A stretch of 64,000 nt of DNA from Acidobacteriota bacterium (GTDB taxonomy: Bacteria > Acidobacteriota > Blastocatellia > Pyrinomonadales > Pyrinomonadaceae), in the NCBI GenBank assembly GCA_020200135.1, contig JAIVJI010000002.1:1-64000 (forward strand). The letters are read 5' to 3'. Made by a program: the position numbers and the translations under genes. The first letter of the stretch is position 1, and each line of letters begins with the position of its first letter. Positions 52,189-62,177 of the stretch are shown one piece after another. Under the pieces are notes generated by a model that ran no database searches, was not told where the DNA came from, and was given only the letters and a program-made list of their open reading frames with translations.

Positions 52189-52671
52189 ATGGACTACCCC
52201 GTGACGCCGGCCGTGAGGCTGCTGCGTGAGCATAAGGTCGAGTTCGAGCCGCACCTCTACGACTACGTCGAGCACGGCGGGACGGAGCACTCCGCCGAGG
52301 CGCTGGGCGTGGACGAGCACGCGGTCGTCAAGACGCTCGTGATGGAGACCGACGCGAAGAAGCCTTTGATAGTCCTGATGCACGGCGACCGCGAAGTCTC
52401 GACCAAGCAGCTCGCGCGACATTTGGGCGTCAAGAGCGTCCACCCGTGCGACTTCGCCGAGGCGCAGAAGCACACGGGCTACCTCGTCGGCGGCACCAGC
52501 CCCTTCGGCACGAGGGCGAAGCTGCACGTCTACGCCGAGCGGACGATCTTCAACCTGCCGAAGATTTACATCAACGGCGGCAAGCGCGGGTTCCTCGTCT
52601 CGATAGACCCGCTGGTCTTGCGCGACGTCCTGCACGTCGAAGGGGTCGAGGTCGCCATCGGAAAAGAGTAG
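52189..52671 (+). CDS. ybaK: YbaK/EbsC-type Cys-tRNA(Pro) deacylase
   Basis: A 160-residue YbaK-family protein that hydrolyses mischarged tRNA, chiefly Cys-tRNA(Pro). Family segments visible are PVTPAVRLLREHKVEFEPHL, VVKTLVMETDAKKPLIVLMH, the KTL and GDREVSTKQLARHLGVKSV stretch and the GYLVGGTSPFGTRAKLHVYA loop, in which the conserved GGxSPFG active-site motif appears as GGTSPFG. It begins 4 bases after the DinB stop. Its TAG stop codon lies in the left arm of a heptad inverted repeat, which implies that the repeat inserted at or replaced the original 3' end. Confidence 0.88.
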   Translation: MDYPVTPAVRLLREHKVEFEPHLYDYVEHGGTEHSAEALGVDEHAVVKTLVMETDAKKPLIVLMHGDREVSTKQLARHLGVKSVHPCDFAEAQKHTGYLVGGTSPFGTRAKLHVYAERTIFNLPKIYINGGKRGFLVSIDPLVLRDVLHVEGVEVAIGKE

Positions 52672-52787
52672 ACAGTAGACAGTAGTCAGTAGTCAGTAGG
52701 GCTTCCGCCTAACGGTTGCTGACTCTAACAAGCAGATGATTCGACTGACGAAGGTTCTTCTACTGACTACTGACTACTGACTACTGA
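52668..52787. repeat. GTAGNCA-heptad inverted repeat, copy 2
   Basis: The left arm (52668-52699) is GTAGACA, GTAGACA, GTAGTCA, GTAGTCA plus GTAG; the right arm (52760-52787) is the reverse complement as runs of CTACTGA. The loop is about 60 bases of unique sequence. The left arm supplies the ybaK stop codon and the right arm ends just before the ribosome site of the thiolase gene. Confidence 0.9.
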
Positions 52788-52798
52788 ACGGAGTGATT

Positions 52799-53977
52799 AT
52801 GAGAGACGCAGTCATCGTTTCCGCCGTGCGCACGGCGGTCGGCAAGGCCCCGAAGGGGACTCTGAAGAACACGCGGCCCGACGAGATGGGCGCGGCCGTC
52901 ATCGAAGAGGCCGTGCGCCGCGCCGGGGGGTTGGAGAAGTCCGAGGTAGAGGACGTGGTGATGGGCTGCGCGATGCCCGAGGCCGAGCAGGGCATGAACG
53001 TCGCGCGCGCGGCCGCCATCCGCGCCGGGCTCCCCGTCGAGACCTCGGCGATGACCATCAACCGCTTCTGCTCCTCCGGGCTCCAGTCCATCGCCATCGC
53101 GGCCGACCGCATCCGCGCGGGCGGCGCGGACGTGATAGTCGCCGGGGGGCTGGAGACGATGTCGCTCATCCCGATGGGCGGCCACATCATCCGCCCGAAC
53201 CCGTACCTCGTCGAGCACTACCCGGACTTCTACCTCAACATGGGGCTGGCGACCGAGAACGTCGCGCGCAAGTACGAGGTCTCGCGCGAGGCGCAGGACG
53301 CCTTCGCCTTCCGGTCGCACCGGCGCGCGGCCGAGGCGCAGGACGCCGGCAAGTTCGACGACGAGATAGTCCCCCTCAAGGTCGCGTTCGAGGAGCTTGA
53401 CGAGCGCGGCAAGAAGAAGACGCGCGAGGTCACCTTCACGAAGGACGAGGGCGTCCGCCGCGACACCTCCGAAGAGGGGCTGGCGAAGCTGCGGCCAGCC
53501 TTCCACGCGAAGGGGACGATCACGGCCGGCAACTCTTCGCAGATGTCGGACGGCGCGGCGGCGGCGGTCGTCATGTCGGACGAGCGCGCGCGGCAGTTGA
53601 ATTTAAAACCGCTGGCGCGCTTCGTCGCCTACGCCACCGCCGGCTGCCCGCCCGAGGAGATGGGCATCGGCCCCGTCCACGCCATCCCGAAGGTCTTGAA
53701 GGTCGCCGGCCTCAAGCTCGAAGACATCGACGTCATCGAGCTGAACGAGGCGTTCGCCGCGCAGTCGGTCGCCGTCGTCAGGGCGCTGGGCCTGGACCCC
53801 GAGCGCGTCAACGTCAACGGCGGCGCCATCGCCCTCGGGCACCCGCTCGGCTGCACCGGCGCGAAGCTCACGGCCACCATCCTGCGCGAGCTCGAACGTC
53901 GCGGCGGCCGCTACGGGCTGGTGACGATGTGCGTCGGCGGCGGCATGGGCGCCGCGGGAATTTTTGAGAGACTCTAA
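52799..53977 (+). CDS. fadA: Acetyl-CoA acyltransferase (thiolase)
   Basis: A 392-residue thiolase for the last step of beta-oxidation. The nucleophile is in [16 protein letters not shown] (Cys near 88), the second active region is [20 protein letters not shown] (His near 348), and the proton-donor Cys is in [16 protein letters not shown] (near 378). The C-terminal half has [20 protein letters not shown]. The ATG at 52799 is chosen because GAACGGAG lies 6 bases upstream; a GTG two codons earlier is possible. It follows the heptad hairpin, which separates it from ybaK but need not stop transcription. Confidence 0.95.
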   Translation: MRDAVIVSAVRTAVGKAPKGTLKNTRPDEMGAAVIEEAVRRAGGLEKSEVEDVVMGCAMPEAEQGMNVARAAAIRAGLPVETSAMTINRFCSSGLQSIAIAADRIRAGGADVIVAGGLETMSLIPMGGHIIRPNPYLVEHYPDFYLNMGLATENVARKYEVSREAQDAFAFRSHRRAAEAQDAGKFDDEIVPLKVAFEELDERGKKKTREVTFTKDEGVRRDTSEEGLAKLRPAFHAKGTITAGNSSQMSDGAAAAVVMSDERARQLNLKPLARFVAYATAGCPPEEMGIGPVHAIPKVLKVAGLKLEDIDVIELNEAFAAQSVAVVRALGLDPERVNVNGGAIALGHPLGCTGAKLTATILRELERRGGRYGLVTMCVGGGMGAAGIFERL

Positions 53978-54004
53978 AGCAACAGCGTCTGAAAGGAGCA
54001 AACT

Positions 54005-55792
<1,788 letters not shown>

Positions 55793-55796
55793 GGGA

Positions 55797-55938
55797 GTAG
55801 ACAGTAGACAGTAGACAGTAGTCAGTAGGCTCCGCCAGTCGGACGTTGACGCTCGAAGCGCACCGACCGCCTGCGGTTGCCTTTCTACCGACCACTGGCT
55901 ACTGTCTTTTTCTACTGACTACTGACTACTGACTACTG
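55797..55938. repeat. GTAGNCA-heptad inverted repeat, copy 3
   Basis: Left arm 55797-55828 is GTAGACA three times, then GTAGTCA and GTAG. The right side (55886-55938) is longer and more degenerate, ending CTACTGACTACTGACTACTG. It follows the acyl-CoA dehydrogenase stop by 4 bases and probably terminates or stabilises the operon transcript. Confidence 0.88.
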
Positions 55939-55946
55939 CTTTCACC

Positions 55947-56900
55947 ATGCGCATCATCCGCATCCCCGTGCCGACGCCCTTCTACGTGGGGCCCGTGAAC
56001 GTCTACCTCATCCACGAGGAGCCGCTGACGCTCATCGACACGGGGCCGAAGACGAAGGAGGCGTTGGAGGCGCTGCGCGAGGGCCTGAGGCGCGAGCGCG
56101 TGCGCGTCTCTGACCTCAGGCGCATCGTGCTGACGCACGCGCACGAAGACCACTGCGGGCTCGCGAAATCTTTGCGCGACGAGGCGAAGGACGCCGAGGT
56201 CTTCGTCCACGGCTGGGAGACCGGCCACCGCAAGGGGCGTCTGGAGTACGGCGAGAACCGCGCGCTGCTCGAGCGCGCGGGCGTCCCCGCCGGAGAGGTC
56301 GAGGGGATGCGGCGGATGTACGAGGGCGTGCGCCGCTTCGCCGACGCGCTCGAAGACCACGAGCACGCGGGGCTGGCGGACGAAGACGAGCTGAAGTTCG
56401 AGAAGGGCGCCCTGCGCGTCGTCCACACGCCCGGCCACACGCCCGGGTCGTGCTCGTTCCTGCGCGAGGCCGACCGCACCGTCATCGCCGGCGACTGCGT
56501 GCTGAAGCGCATCACGCCCAACCCGGTGCTCTCGCCCGACCCCGTCGACCCGACGCGCCGCTTCCGCTCGCTCGCCGAGTACCTCGTCAGCCTCGCGCGC
56601 CTGCGCTCGCTCCACCCCACGCTCGTCTACGGCGGCCACGGCGACCCCGTGGAAGACTACGAAGAACTCTTCAACCGCTACCTCCGCGCCATCAACGAAC
56701 GTCAGGCGGAAGTCGTCCGCCTCATCCCCAAGACGGGCGCGACCGCCTGGGACGTGGCCGTCGAACTCTTCCCCGGCTCGGAGGACGTACACCGCTTCCT
56801 CGCCGTCTCCGAGACGGTCGCGCACCTCGACCTCGCACACTCCGAAGGCAAGCTCGCCATCGAACTCAGTCAGGGCCGCGAAGTCTACCGCCGCGCCTAG
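55947..56900 (+). CDS. MBL-fold metallo-hydrolase
   Basis: A 317-residue enzyme of the metallo-beta-lactamase superfamily, glyoxalase II/MBL type. The metal motif is IVLTHAHEDHCGLAKSL (HxHxDH near residues 58-63), with the later ligands in RVVHTPGHTPGSCSFLREA (His near 160) and VIAGDCVLKRITPNPVLSPD (Asp near 180), then YGGHGDPVEDYEE. The N-terminal RIPVPTPFYVGPVNVYLIHE is typical. It has a C-terminal winged-helix-like part (residues 250-317) as in the LACTB2-like group. Substrate unknown; lactones or thioesters are likely. The gene begins just after the heptad hairpin and its 3' end overlaps the convergent secreted-protein gene by 4 bases. Confidence 0.88.
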   Translation: MRIIRIPVPTPFYVGPVNVYLIHEEPLTLIDTGPKTKEALEALREGLRRERVRVSDLRRIVLTHAHEDHCGLAKSLRDEAKDAEVFVHGWETGHRKGRLEYGENRALLERAGVPAGEVEGMRRMYEGVRRFADALEDHEHAGLADEDELKFEKGALRVVHTPGHTPGSCSFLREADRTVIAGDCVLKRITPNPVLSPDPVDPTRRFRSLAEYLVSLARLRSLHPTLVYGGHGDPVEDYEELFNRYLRAINERQAEVVRLIPKTGATAWDVAVELFPGSEDVHRFLAVSETVAHLDLAHSEGKLAIELSQGREVYRRA

Positions 56901-57535
56901 TTGCCGCCGCCGGGCTGCGCGGCGGCGCCGGGCGTGACGAGGACGCGGTTGTTAAGGTCGCGGAGCGCGGCGATGTTTTTGTCGCGGAGCGGGAAGGTCG
57001 TCTTGCCGACCGACATCTCGACGTATGCGGCGCGCGCCAGCTTGAGGAAGGTCTCGTAGGGGAGGGAGACTTCGAGCGTCTCCTTGGCATCCTCGTCGAA
57101 CCAGCCCTCGCTGACGCCCTGCGAGACGAGCGTCATCCGGCCGAGCCGGACGGTCTCGCCGTCGGCGACGGCTGAAAGGTCGCGCTGGCCGACGGGGTGG
57201 CGCGCGTCCCAGTCCTTCGCCTCGAAGGTGAGGCGGACGGTCGCGCGGCGGACGTATTCGAGCTGCCGGCCCGGGCAGTGGAGCGAGACCTGGAGGCTGA
57301 CGCAGAGACCTTTGAGCGCGCCCTGTAGCCCGCGCGCGGCCTCGCAGGTGACGCTCATCCTCTTGAGCTTGAAGACCGTCTCGCGGGCGAACCCGTCGTA
57401 GGCCGACTCTATCTTGCCGCCGTGTTTGAGCGGGAGCGGGGCGGGCGGCTGCGCGGGACGGCGCCCGGCCTCCTGCGCGCAGACGGCGGCCGCGAGCGTC
57501 AGGTAGACGCAGCAAAGCGTAACAATCCTTTTCAT
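56897..57535 (-). CDS. Secreted hypothetical protein
   Basis: A 212-residue secreted protein of unknown function. Signal peptide at residues 1-22 (MKRIVTLCCVYLTLAAAVCA), then a Pro-rich linker. The mature part contains HGGKIESAYDGFARETVFKL, KRMSVTCEAARGLQGAL and a C-terminal KTTFPLRDKNIAALRDLNNR, suggesting a single beta-rich domain; no known motif. The ATG at 57535 is chosen since a signal peptide begins there; the longer open frame to 57619 is unsupported. The start lacks a strong ribosome site. It overlaps the convergent MBL gene by 4 bases. Confidence 0.65.
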   Translation of the reverse strand: MKRIVTLCCVYLTLAAAVCAQEAGRRPAQPPAPLPLKHGGKIESAYDGFARETVFKLKRMSVTCEAARGLQGALKGLCVSLQVSLHCPGRQLEYVRRATVRLTFEAKDWDARHPVGQRDLSAVADGETVRLGRMTLVSQGVSEGWFDEDAKETLEVSLPYETFLKLARAAYVEMSVGKTTFPLRDKNIAALRDLNNRVLVTPGAAAQPGGGN

Positions 57536-57768
57536 GGCGTTGAAATCCTGGCGGGGCGCTGGTTCTCGTGCGCTGAGGCGCGTGCGGCGTGGGGCTGCGG
57601 TGCGAGGGCGACGTGGCATTATGACGAGCCGCCGCGGGCTTCGTGTCGCCTTACAAAGATACTAGGGAGCCGCGCGCGCGGCTGTCAAGAGGGAACGCGC
57701 GGCGGCGCGGGGTAGCCCGGCGCGGGCGGGGCCGTTCGCGTGATGGATCGAGCCGGCGCGTGCGCTCC

Positions 57769-58242
57769 CTAATCGCGGCGCGGCGCGCGCGCCGAGTCGA
57801 GCTTTAAAGTCGTGTGCTCGGTCACCGACTCGCGCGCCGCCGGGAGGGGTTCCGCCGCGTCGGCGTGCGCCTCGGGGAGCGCGGCGGTCGGGGCGGCCTC
57901 GCCCAGAGCCTCCGGCGCTTCCTTCGGGTTGAGGAGCCGCTTCGCGCGTCTGACGCGCAACATGCCGGCGGCCATGAGCGGCGCGCCGATTCCCGTGCCC
58001 GCCAGCACGCAGATGAGCGCCGCCGGCCACGCGGCGAAGTAGCCGTTGATGAGTGCGTTCAAAAGCCCGATGACGATGATCAGCGCGCCGCCCGTCAGGT
58101 TGCCCGAGCCTTTACTGACCCCGGCCAGCGCCTCGTCCACGCGCCCAACGGTCGCCAGCCTGACGGCGGGCAGGGACAGCCCGCAGCGCCGGCAGAACCC
58201 TTGCGCCGAACCGTTCTCCGTCCCGCATCTCGGACAGAACAT
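57769..58242 (-). CDS. Zinc-ribbon membrane protein
   Basis: A 157-residue protein. The N-terminus is a zinc ribbon of the zinc_ribbon_2 type (MFCPRCGTENGSAQGFCRRC, ligands C3, C6, C17 and C20), followed by two membrane helices (about 50-70 and 73-93: GGALIIVIGLLNALINGYFA and WPAALICVLAGTGIGAPLMA) and a charged, Ala/Glu-rich tail. Small zinc-ribbon membrane proteins of this kind are frequent in acidobacteria; function unknown. Its first 131 bases overlap the 3' part of the MgtC frame, an unusual overlap that suggests deletion or rearrangement between the two. The ATG at 58242 starts at the first zinc ligand region and is the natural start. Confidence 0.75.
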   Translation of the reverse strand: MFCPRCGTENGSAQGFCRRCGLSLPAVRLATVGRVDEALAGVSKGSGNLTGGALIIVIGLLNALINGYFAAWPAALICVLAGTGIGAPLMAAGMLRVRRAKRLLNPKEAPEALGEAAPTAALPEAHADAAEPLPAARESVTEHTTLKLDSARAPRRD

Positions 58243-58591
58243 AGAGAGTCATCCAGACGCCGGCGGCGGTCGTCAGCCCCCGCACGTCGCGCTCCTCGCT
58301 CAGCTTGAGGATGGAGCCCGCGCCGATGAAGCCGATGCCGGTGATGATGCCCTGGATGACGCGCGACAGGCCGTCCGAAGACATCCCGACGCCCGCGCAG
58401 GCGAGGACGAAGACGGCCGTCCCGAGCGTGACCAGCATGTGCGTGCGCAGCCCGGCGGGCTTGCCCGCGCGCTCGCGCTGAATCCCGATGACCGCGCCGA
58501 GCAGCGTCGCCGCCAAAAGCCGCACGAGCACGTGTACGAGCTGTCTCACGTCGCCCAGCCCCGAGGTCAACTCCTCCCAGATGACGTCCAT
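58112..58591 (-). CDS. mgtC: MgtC-family protein, 3'-truncated or rearranged
   Basis: Residues 1-113 match the MgtC/SapB membrane family: RLLAATLLGAVIGIQRERAG and KPAGLRTHMLVTLGTAVFVL, then GIITGIGFIGAGSILKLSEE and VRGLTTAAGVWMTL. The family usually continues with another hydrophobic helix, but after MTL the frame reads YVLSEMRDGERFGARVLPAL, which is the neighbouring zinc-ribbon gene in a shifted frame. So the original 3' end is missing, and the remaining protein has lost its last membrane helix. The gene overlaps the zinc-ribbon gene by 131 bases. MgtC relatives modulate ATP synthase and survival under low magnesium, but this copy is probably non-functional. Confidence 0.7.
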   Translation of the reverse strand: MDVIWEELTSGLGDVRQLVHVLVRLLAATLLGAVIGIQRERAGKPAGLRTHMLVTLGTAVFVLACAGVGMSSDGLSRVIQGIITGIGFIGAGSILKLSEERDVRGLTTAAGVWMTLYVLSEMRDGERFGARVLPALRAVPARRQAGDRWARGRGAGRGQ

Positions 58592-58628
58592 CCAAAGCCC
58601 CCCGCCGCGAACCGGCCCGCGTAAGTCT

Positions 58629-59432
58629 TCAAATCCCGTAGGCGGTGAAGCCGCCGTCGACGGCGACGCACTGCCCCGTAACGTAGGAGGCGGCCGGCAT
58701 CGAGAGGAAGGCGACGACCGAGGCCACCTCCGCCGGCTCGCCCACGCGCCGCATCGGCGTGCGCGAGAGGATGCGCGCCAGACGCTCGCGGTCGGAGAGG
58801 ACCGTCTCGACGAGCGGCGTGCTGATGTACCACGGCGCGACGGCGTTGACGCGCACGCGGTCGGCCGCCCACTCGACGGCGAGGCTGCGCGTCATTTGCA
58901 GGAGCGCCGCCTTGCTCATCGCGTAGGGCGCGCCCGTGCTCGTGTGCGTCAGGCCGGAGACCGAGGCGACGTTGACGACCGACGCGTCCCCGGCTTCGTC
59001 GGCGGCGGCCTTCAGGAGCGGGTGCGCCGCGCGCGTCAGCTCGAAGGCCGAGGTGAGGTTGGTCGAGATGACGCGCTCGTACTCTTCGGTCGTGTACTCG
59101 GTCGCGGCCTTCCGCACGTTCGTCCCGACGTTGTTGACGAGCACGTCGAGCCGCCCGAAGCCTTCGAGGCGGCCGAGCACGAGCGCGCGCCCCTCGGCCG
59201 TCGAGAGGTCTGCGGCGAGGCCGTGCGCGTCGGCGCCCGCGCGCCGCCAGGCTTCGACCCGCGCCCCGACCCGCGCGGCGTCGCGCGCCACCGCCAGCAG
59301 CCGCGCGCCGAAGGCGAGGAACTCCTCGGCCACCGCCAGCCCTATCCCCAGCGTCGCGCCCGTCACGAGCGCCGTCCTCCCCGCGAGGCTCCAACGCCCG
59401 CCGCCCGCCCTCACGTTCGCTTCAGAAGACAA
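58629..59432 (-). CDS. Short-chain dehydrogenase/reductase, tropinone-reductase-like
   Basis: A 267-residue SDR enzyme. The NAD(P)-binding motif is [20 protein letters not shown] (TGxxxGxG near residue 24), the structural NNVGTN follows (about 96), and the active-site Ser and YxxxK are in [20 protein letters not shown] and SK (Tyr/Lys near 172/176). C-terminal [20 protein letters not shown], then GGFTAYG, is the standard close. The Asn-Val-Gly form resembles tropinone reductase-like SDRs; substrate unknown. An ADP-ribose pocket with Arg (VARDAARVG) suggests NADPH. It is on the same strand as the glycosyltransferase gene upstream, with about 84 bases between. Confidence 0.88.
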   Translation of the reverse strand: MSSEANVRAGGGRWSLAGRTALVTGATLGIGLAVAEEFLAFGARLLAVARDAARVGARVEAWRRAGADAHGLAADLSTAEGRALVLGRLEGFGRLDVLVNNVGTNVRKAATEYTTEEYERVISTNLTSAFELTRAAHPLLKAAADEAGDASVVNVASVSGLTHTSTGAPYAMSKAALLQMTRSLAVEWAADRVRVNAVAPWYISTPLVETVLSDRERLARILSRTPMRRVGEPAEVASVVAFLSMPAASYVTGQCVAVDGGFTAYGI

Positions 59433-59516
59433 TCCGTGTCCCTCCCCTCCGCCGGAAAGAATAAACAGGCGCGCGCCGAAAGTGGAAGCGCCCGGGCGCG
59501 AGCGCCGCGTCGTACG

Positions 59517-61445
59517 TCACTCGGCCGCGCGCTCGAAGAGGACGAGGAAGGCGCGCTGGCCCTGCGCGGTTGTTTCGTAGACCCGTGCGGCGCGGTAGCC
59601 GCGCTCCCTGATGAGTTTGAGGGGCTGGCGCGTCTCGTCCCAGCCGGCGTCGCGGAAGGCGAGCCAGAAGCGTTCGCCGCGGAGCGCTTCGGTGTTCGTC
59701 ACGCTCACTCCGTCGAAGGCGCGCGGGAGGAAGTAGGCGGGGTCTTCGGTGACGCCGGGCGCGCCCTTGACCGAGACGACGCGGAAGCGCCCGGCGGTCT
59801 CACCCCGTTCGAGCGCGAACCAGAGGTGATAGGCGACGAGGTCTTCAAAGGCGTAGACGTTCGGCGCGCCCGACGCGCCCACGTCTACCGCGACCGTCGT
59901 GCCGCCCGCGTCGGGCGCGCCGCGTAGCTCGTCGCGCGCGGCCGAGGAGGCGAGCCCCTCCCAGGCGCACCAGACGGGCGCGGCGTTACGGCCGACGAGC
60001 GTGAGCGCGGCCGTGGCGGCAAGCCAGCAGCAGAGCAGCACGAGCGCCGCGCCCCTCCAACAGTGCGGGCGCAGGCGCGCGAGCGCGAGACCCGCGAGCA
60101 GCGCGTAAGGCGCGTAGGCGACGACGAGGTGGCGCGTGCCCCACACGGACTGCGGCAGCGCGTAGCTCGCCGCGAAGGCGAGCGCGACCGGCAGCGACGT
60201 GAAGAGAAGCAGGAACGCGACCGCGTCCGACCGACCCGCCCCCCCAACGTCCCCCGCACCGGCGCGCCTCCCGCGCAACGCGCCGACGAGCAGCACGGCG
60301 ATGGGGACGCCGACGAGGAGCAGCCCGAGGGGCGCGCCGCCGCGCGCGTAGACGGGGTCGGCGGAACTCTGTCGGGAGTAGAAGGGCTCGTTGAAGAGCG
60401 CGAAGAGATGGACGAGCTCTCGCGCTCCCGGCCGGGTGATCCAGCCGATGTTCTGCGCCAGCCCGCCGCCCCCTCCGGAAGCGCGCGCGCACGCCAGAGC
60501 CCACGGCGCGTAAGCGAGCACGAGCCCGCCGGCCGCGAGCAGCAGCGGCGTGAGCCTGCGCCTGTCTTTCAGCAGGATGAAGACGACCTCACACGCGACG
60601 ACCAGCCAGCCGTAGTAGTGCGTGTAGACGAGCAGCAGGTTGACGAGGGCGAGCGCGAAGACGAGCCCGCGCGCGGCGTCGGCACGGTTGAGCAGGCGCG
60701 CGAAGAGCCACAGCGACGTGAGCGTGAGCAGGAGCAGGAGGCCGTACATCCTGACCTCCTGCGCGTACTTGATGAGGTAGCCGTTGGCCGCCGCCAGGAG
60801 CAGCGCGAGGCGGGTCGCCCGCGCGCCCAGGCGCAGCTCGCGCGCGAGCAGGAGCAGGGGCGCAACCGCCGCGATAGACGCGAGCGCGGGGAAGAGTCGC
60901 AGCCACGTAAGCGACTCGCCCCCGAGCGCGACCCACAGCTTGAGCAGCGCGTAGAAGAGCGGCGGGTGAATGAGGTCGGCCGCGACGAAGCTCCACAGGT
61001 CGGCCCACGCGTTGCCCGTCCAGCGCGCGCGGTCGAACATCGTCAGCGCCATCTGGAGCGCGTGGTGCTGCCCGGCGCGGTCGCCCGCGAACTCGAACTG
61101 CCGGTAGAGCCGGTCGATGAGCTCGACCGACGCGGCGGCCGTCTCCACGTCCTTGAAGCCGAGCTTGTTCGCGAAGAACTTCGAGTAGATGTTCTGCGGC
61201 ACCCCCGTCGAGGTGTAGAGGTCGAAGTAGCCCTGGTGCAGCCCCGCCTCCTGCAGGACCGTGCCGACGTAAGAGGGGCGCGCGCCCGTGATGACGGCGA
61301 TGTCCTCTATCTCGCCCAGCCCCGAGAGGAAGAGCGAGATGATCTGGTCCTTGCGCGAAGGCTTGGCTTGTGACCTGCGCGCGGACGGCTGCGCGCCGCC
61401 CGCCGCGCCCTGAGACTTCTGAGACTTCTTAGGCTTGCTGCTCAT
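59517..61445 (-). CDS. Glycosyltransferase 39-like protein fused to a small N-terminal protein
   Basis: A 642-residue chimera. Residues about 1-130 look like an acidobacterial soluble DNA-binding-type protein: basic start (MSSKPKKSQKSQGAAGGA), then KDQIISLFLSGLGEIEDIAV and GVPQNIYSKFFANKLGFKDV. From about 145 the chain is an integral membrane glycosyltransferase of the GT39/ArnT group (ADLIHPPLFYALLKLWVALG, then about 10 helices and a periplasmic C-terminus). The usual GT39 N-terminal part, with the catalytic Asp-Glu and first helix, is missing; the boundary is at RARWTGNAWADLWSF. The reading frame is continuous. Either an in-frame deletion fused two genes, or it is an assembly error. Activity is doubtful without the acidic loop. 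RBS GGAGGGAG precedes the ATG at 61445. Confidence 0.7.
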   Translation of the reverse strand: MSSKPKKSQKSQGAAGGAQPSARRSQAKPSRKDQIISLFLSGLGEIEDIAVITGARPSYVGTVLQEAGLHQGYFDLYTSTGVPQNIYSKFFANKLGFKDVETAAASVELIDRLYRQFEFAGDRAGQHHALQMALTMFDRARWTGNAWADLWSFVAADLIHPPLFYALLKLWVALGGESLTWLRLFPALASIAAVAPLLLLARELRLGARATRLALLLAAANGYLIKYAQEVRMYGLLLLLTLTSLWLFARLLNRADAARGLVFALALVNLLLVYTHYYGWLVVACEVVFILLKDRRRLTPLLLAAGGLVLAYAPWALACARASGGGGGLAQNIGWITRPGARELVHLFALFNEPFYSRQSSADPVYARGGAPLGLLLVGVPIAVLLVGALRGRRAGAGDVGGAGRSDAVAFLLLFTSLPVALAFAASYALPQSVWGTRHLVVAYAPYALLAGLALARLRPHCWRGAALVLLCCWLAATAALTLVGRNAAPVWCAWEGLASSAARDELRGAPDAGGTTVAVDVGASGAPNVYAFEDLVAYHLWFALERGETAGRFRVVSVKGAPGVTEDPAYFLPRAFDGVSVTNTEALRGERFWLAFRDAGWDETRQPLKLIRERGYRAARVYETTAQGQRAFLVLFERAAE

Positions 61446-61491
61446 CACACTCCCTCCCTTTTCACGCGTCGCTAGTCGCAAGAGTTGTTGG

Positions 61492-62037
61492 CTACTTTAT
61501 CACTTCAAACTCAAAATATATTGTCTTGCCGCGCACGACGAAGCAGAGGTACTGCTCCCAGAAGCGGCGGAGGAAGCGCAGCGCGGGGTAGCGGTTGCAG
61601 GCGTTGACCGCGAGCTCGAAGCCGAGCAGCCGCCAGAGCTTGAGCATCGTCACGCGGACGAGGCGCGGGCGCAGGCGGACGTGGCTGTAGAAGTCGAAGT
61701 CGGGGCGGTCGCCGGTGAAGTAGGCGAACGATTCTGTCGTGAGGTGGTGCTTGTGCGTCGGGTCGGTGTAGGAGGCGATGTCGGAGAAGTGCGGCGTGTC
61801 GAGCCGTATCACGCCGCCCGGTCGCGCGACGCGGTAGAGCTCGGCGACGACCGCGAGCACGTCGTCCACGTGCTCGATGACCTGGTTGCCGACGATGAGG
61901 TCGAACTCGTCGTCGGGGAAGGGGTAGGGCACCCGATCCAGGTCGTGCAGCACGTCTGCGTCCGAGCGCGGGTTGCTGTCCATCCCCACCGCCCCCGGCG
62001 TCTTGTGCTTGCCGCACCCGATGTCGAGTATCTTCAT
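61492..62037 (-). CDS. Class I SAM-dependent methyltransferase
   Basis: A 181-residue methyltransferase of the Methyltransf_11-like type. The SAM motif is MKILDIGCGKHKTPGAVGMD (residues 1-20) with the acidic VGMDSNP, then PYPFPDDEFDLIVGNQVIEH (residues 38-57) as motif II/III and LYRVARPGGVIRLDTPHFSD. The C-terminal region (DPTHKHHLTTESFAYFTGDR) closes the site. Such proteins in glycosyltransferase neighbourhoods methylate sugars or lipids; the target is unknown. It lies just upstream of the glycosyltransferase gene, 46 bases away on the same strand, which supports a surface-polysaccharide or lipid modification role. Confidence 0.87.
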   Translation of the reverse strand: MKILDIGCGKHKTPGAVGMDSNPRSDADVLHDLDRVPYPFPDDEFDLIVGNQVIEHVDDVLAVVAELYRVARPGGVIRLDTPHFSDIASYTDPTHKHHLTTESFAYFTGDRPDFDFYSHVRLRPRLVRVTMLKLWRLLGFELAVNACNRYPALRFLRRFWEQYLCFVVRGKTIYFEFEVIK

Positions 62038-62177
62038 GCGCGCCCGCGAGTGTAGCGGCCGCCCGCGCGCGCGTACAAGTCTCGGGCGGCGGCCGTGGGC
62101 TTGTTAATTTTCGGAACCGGCGGGCGGGGCGGGGCGTGGAAAGTTGGTGAAAAACTATCTCAGGAGGTCTTTCTAAA

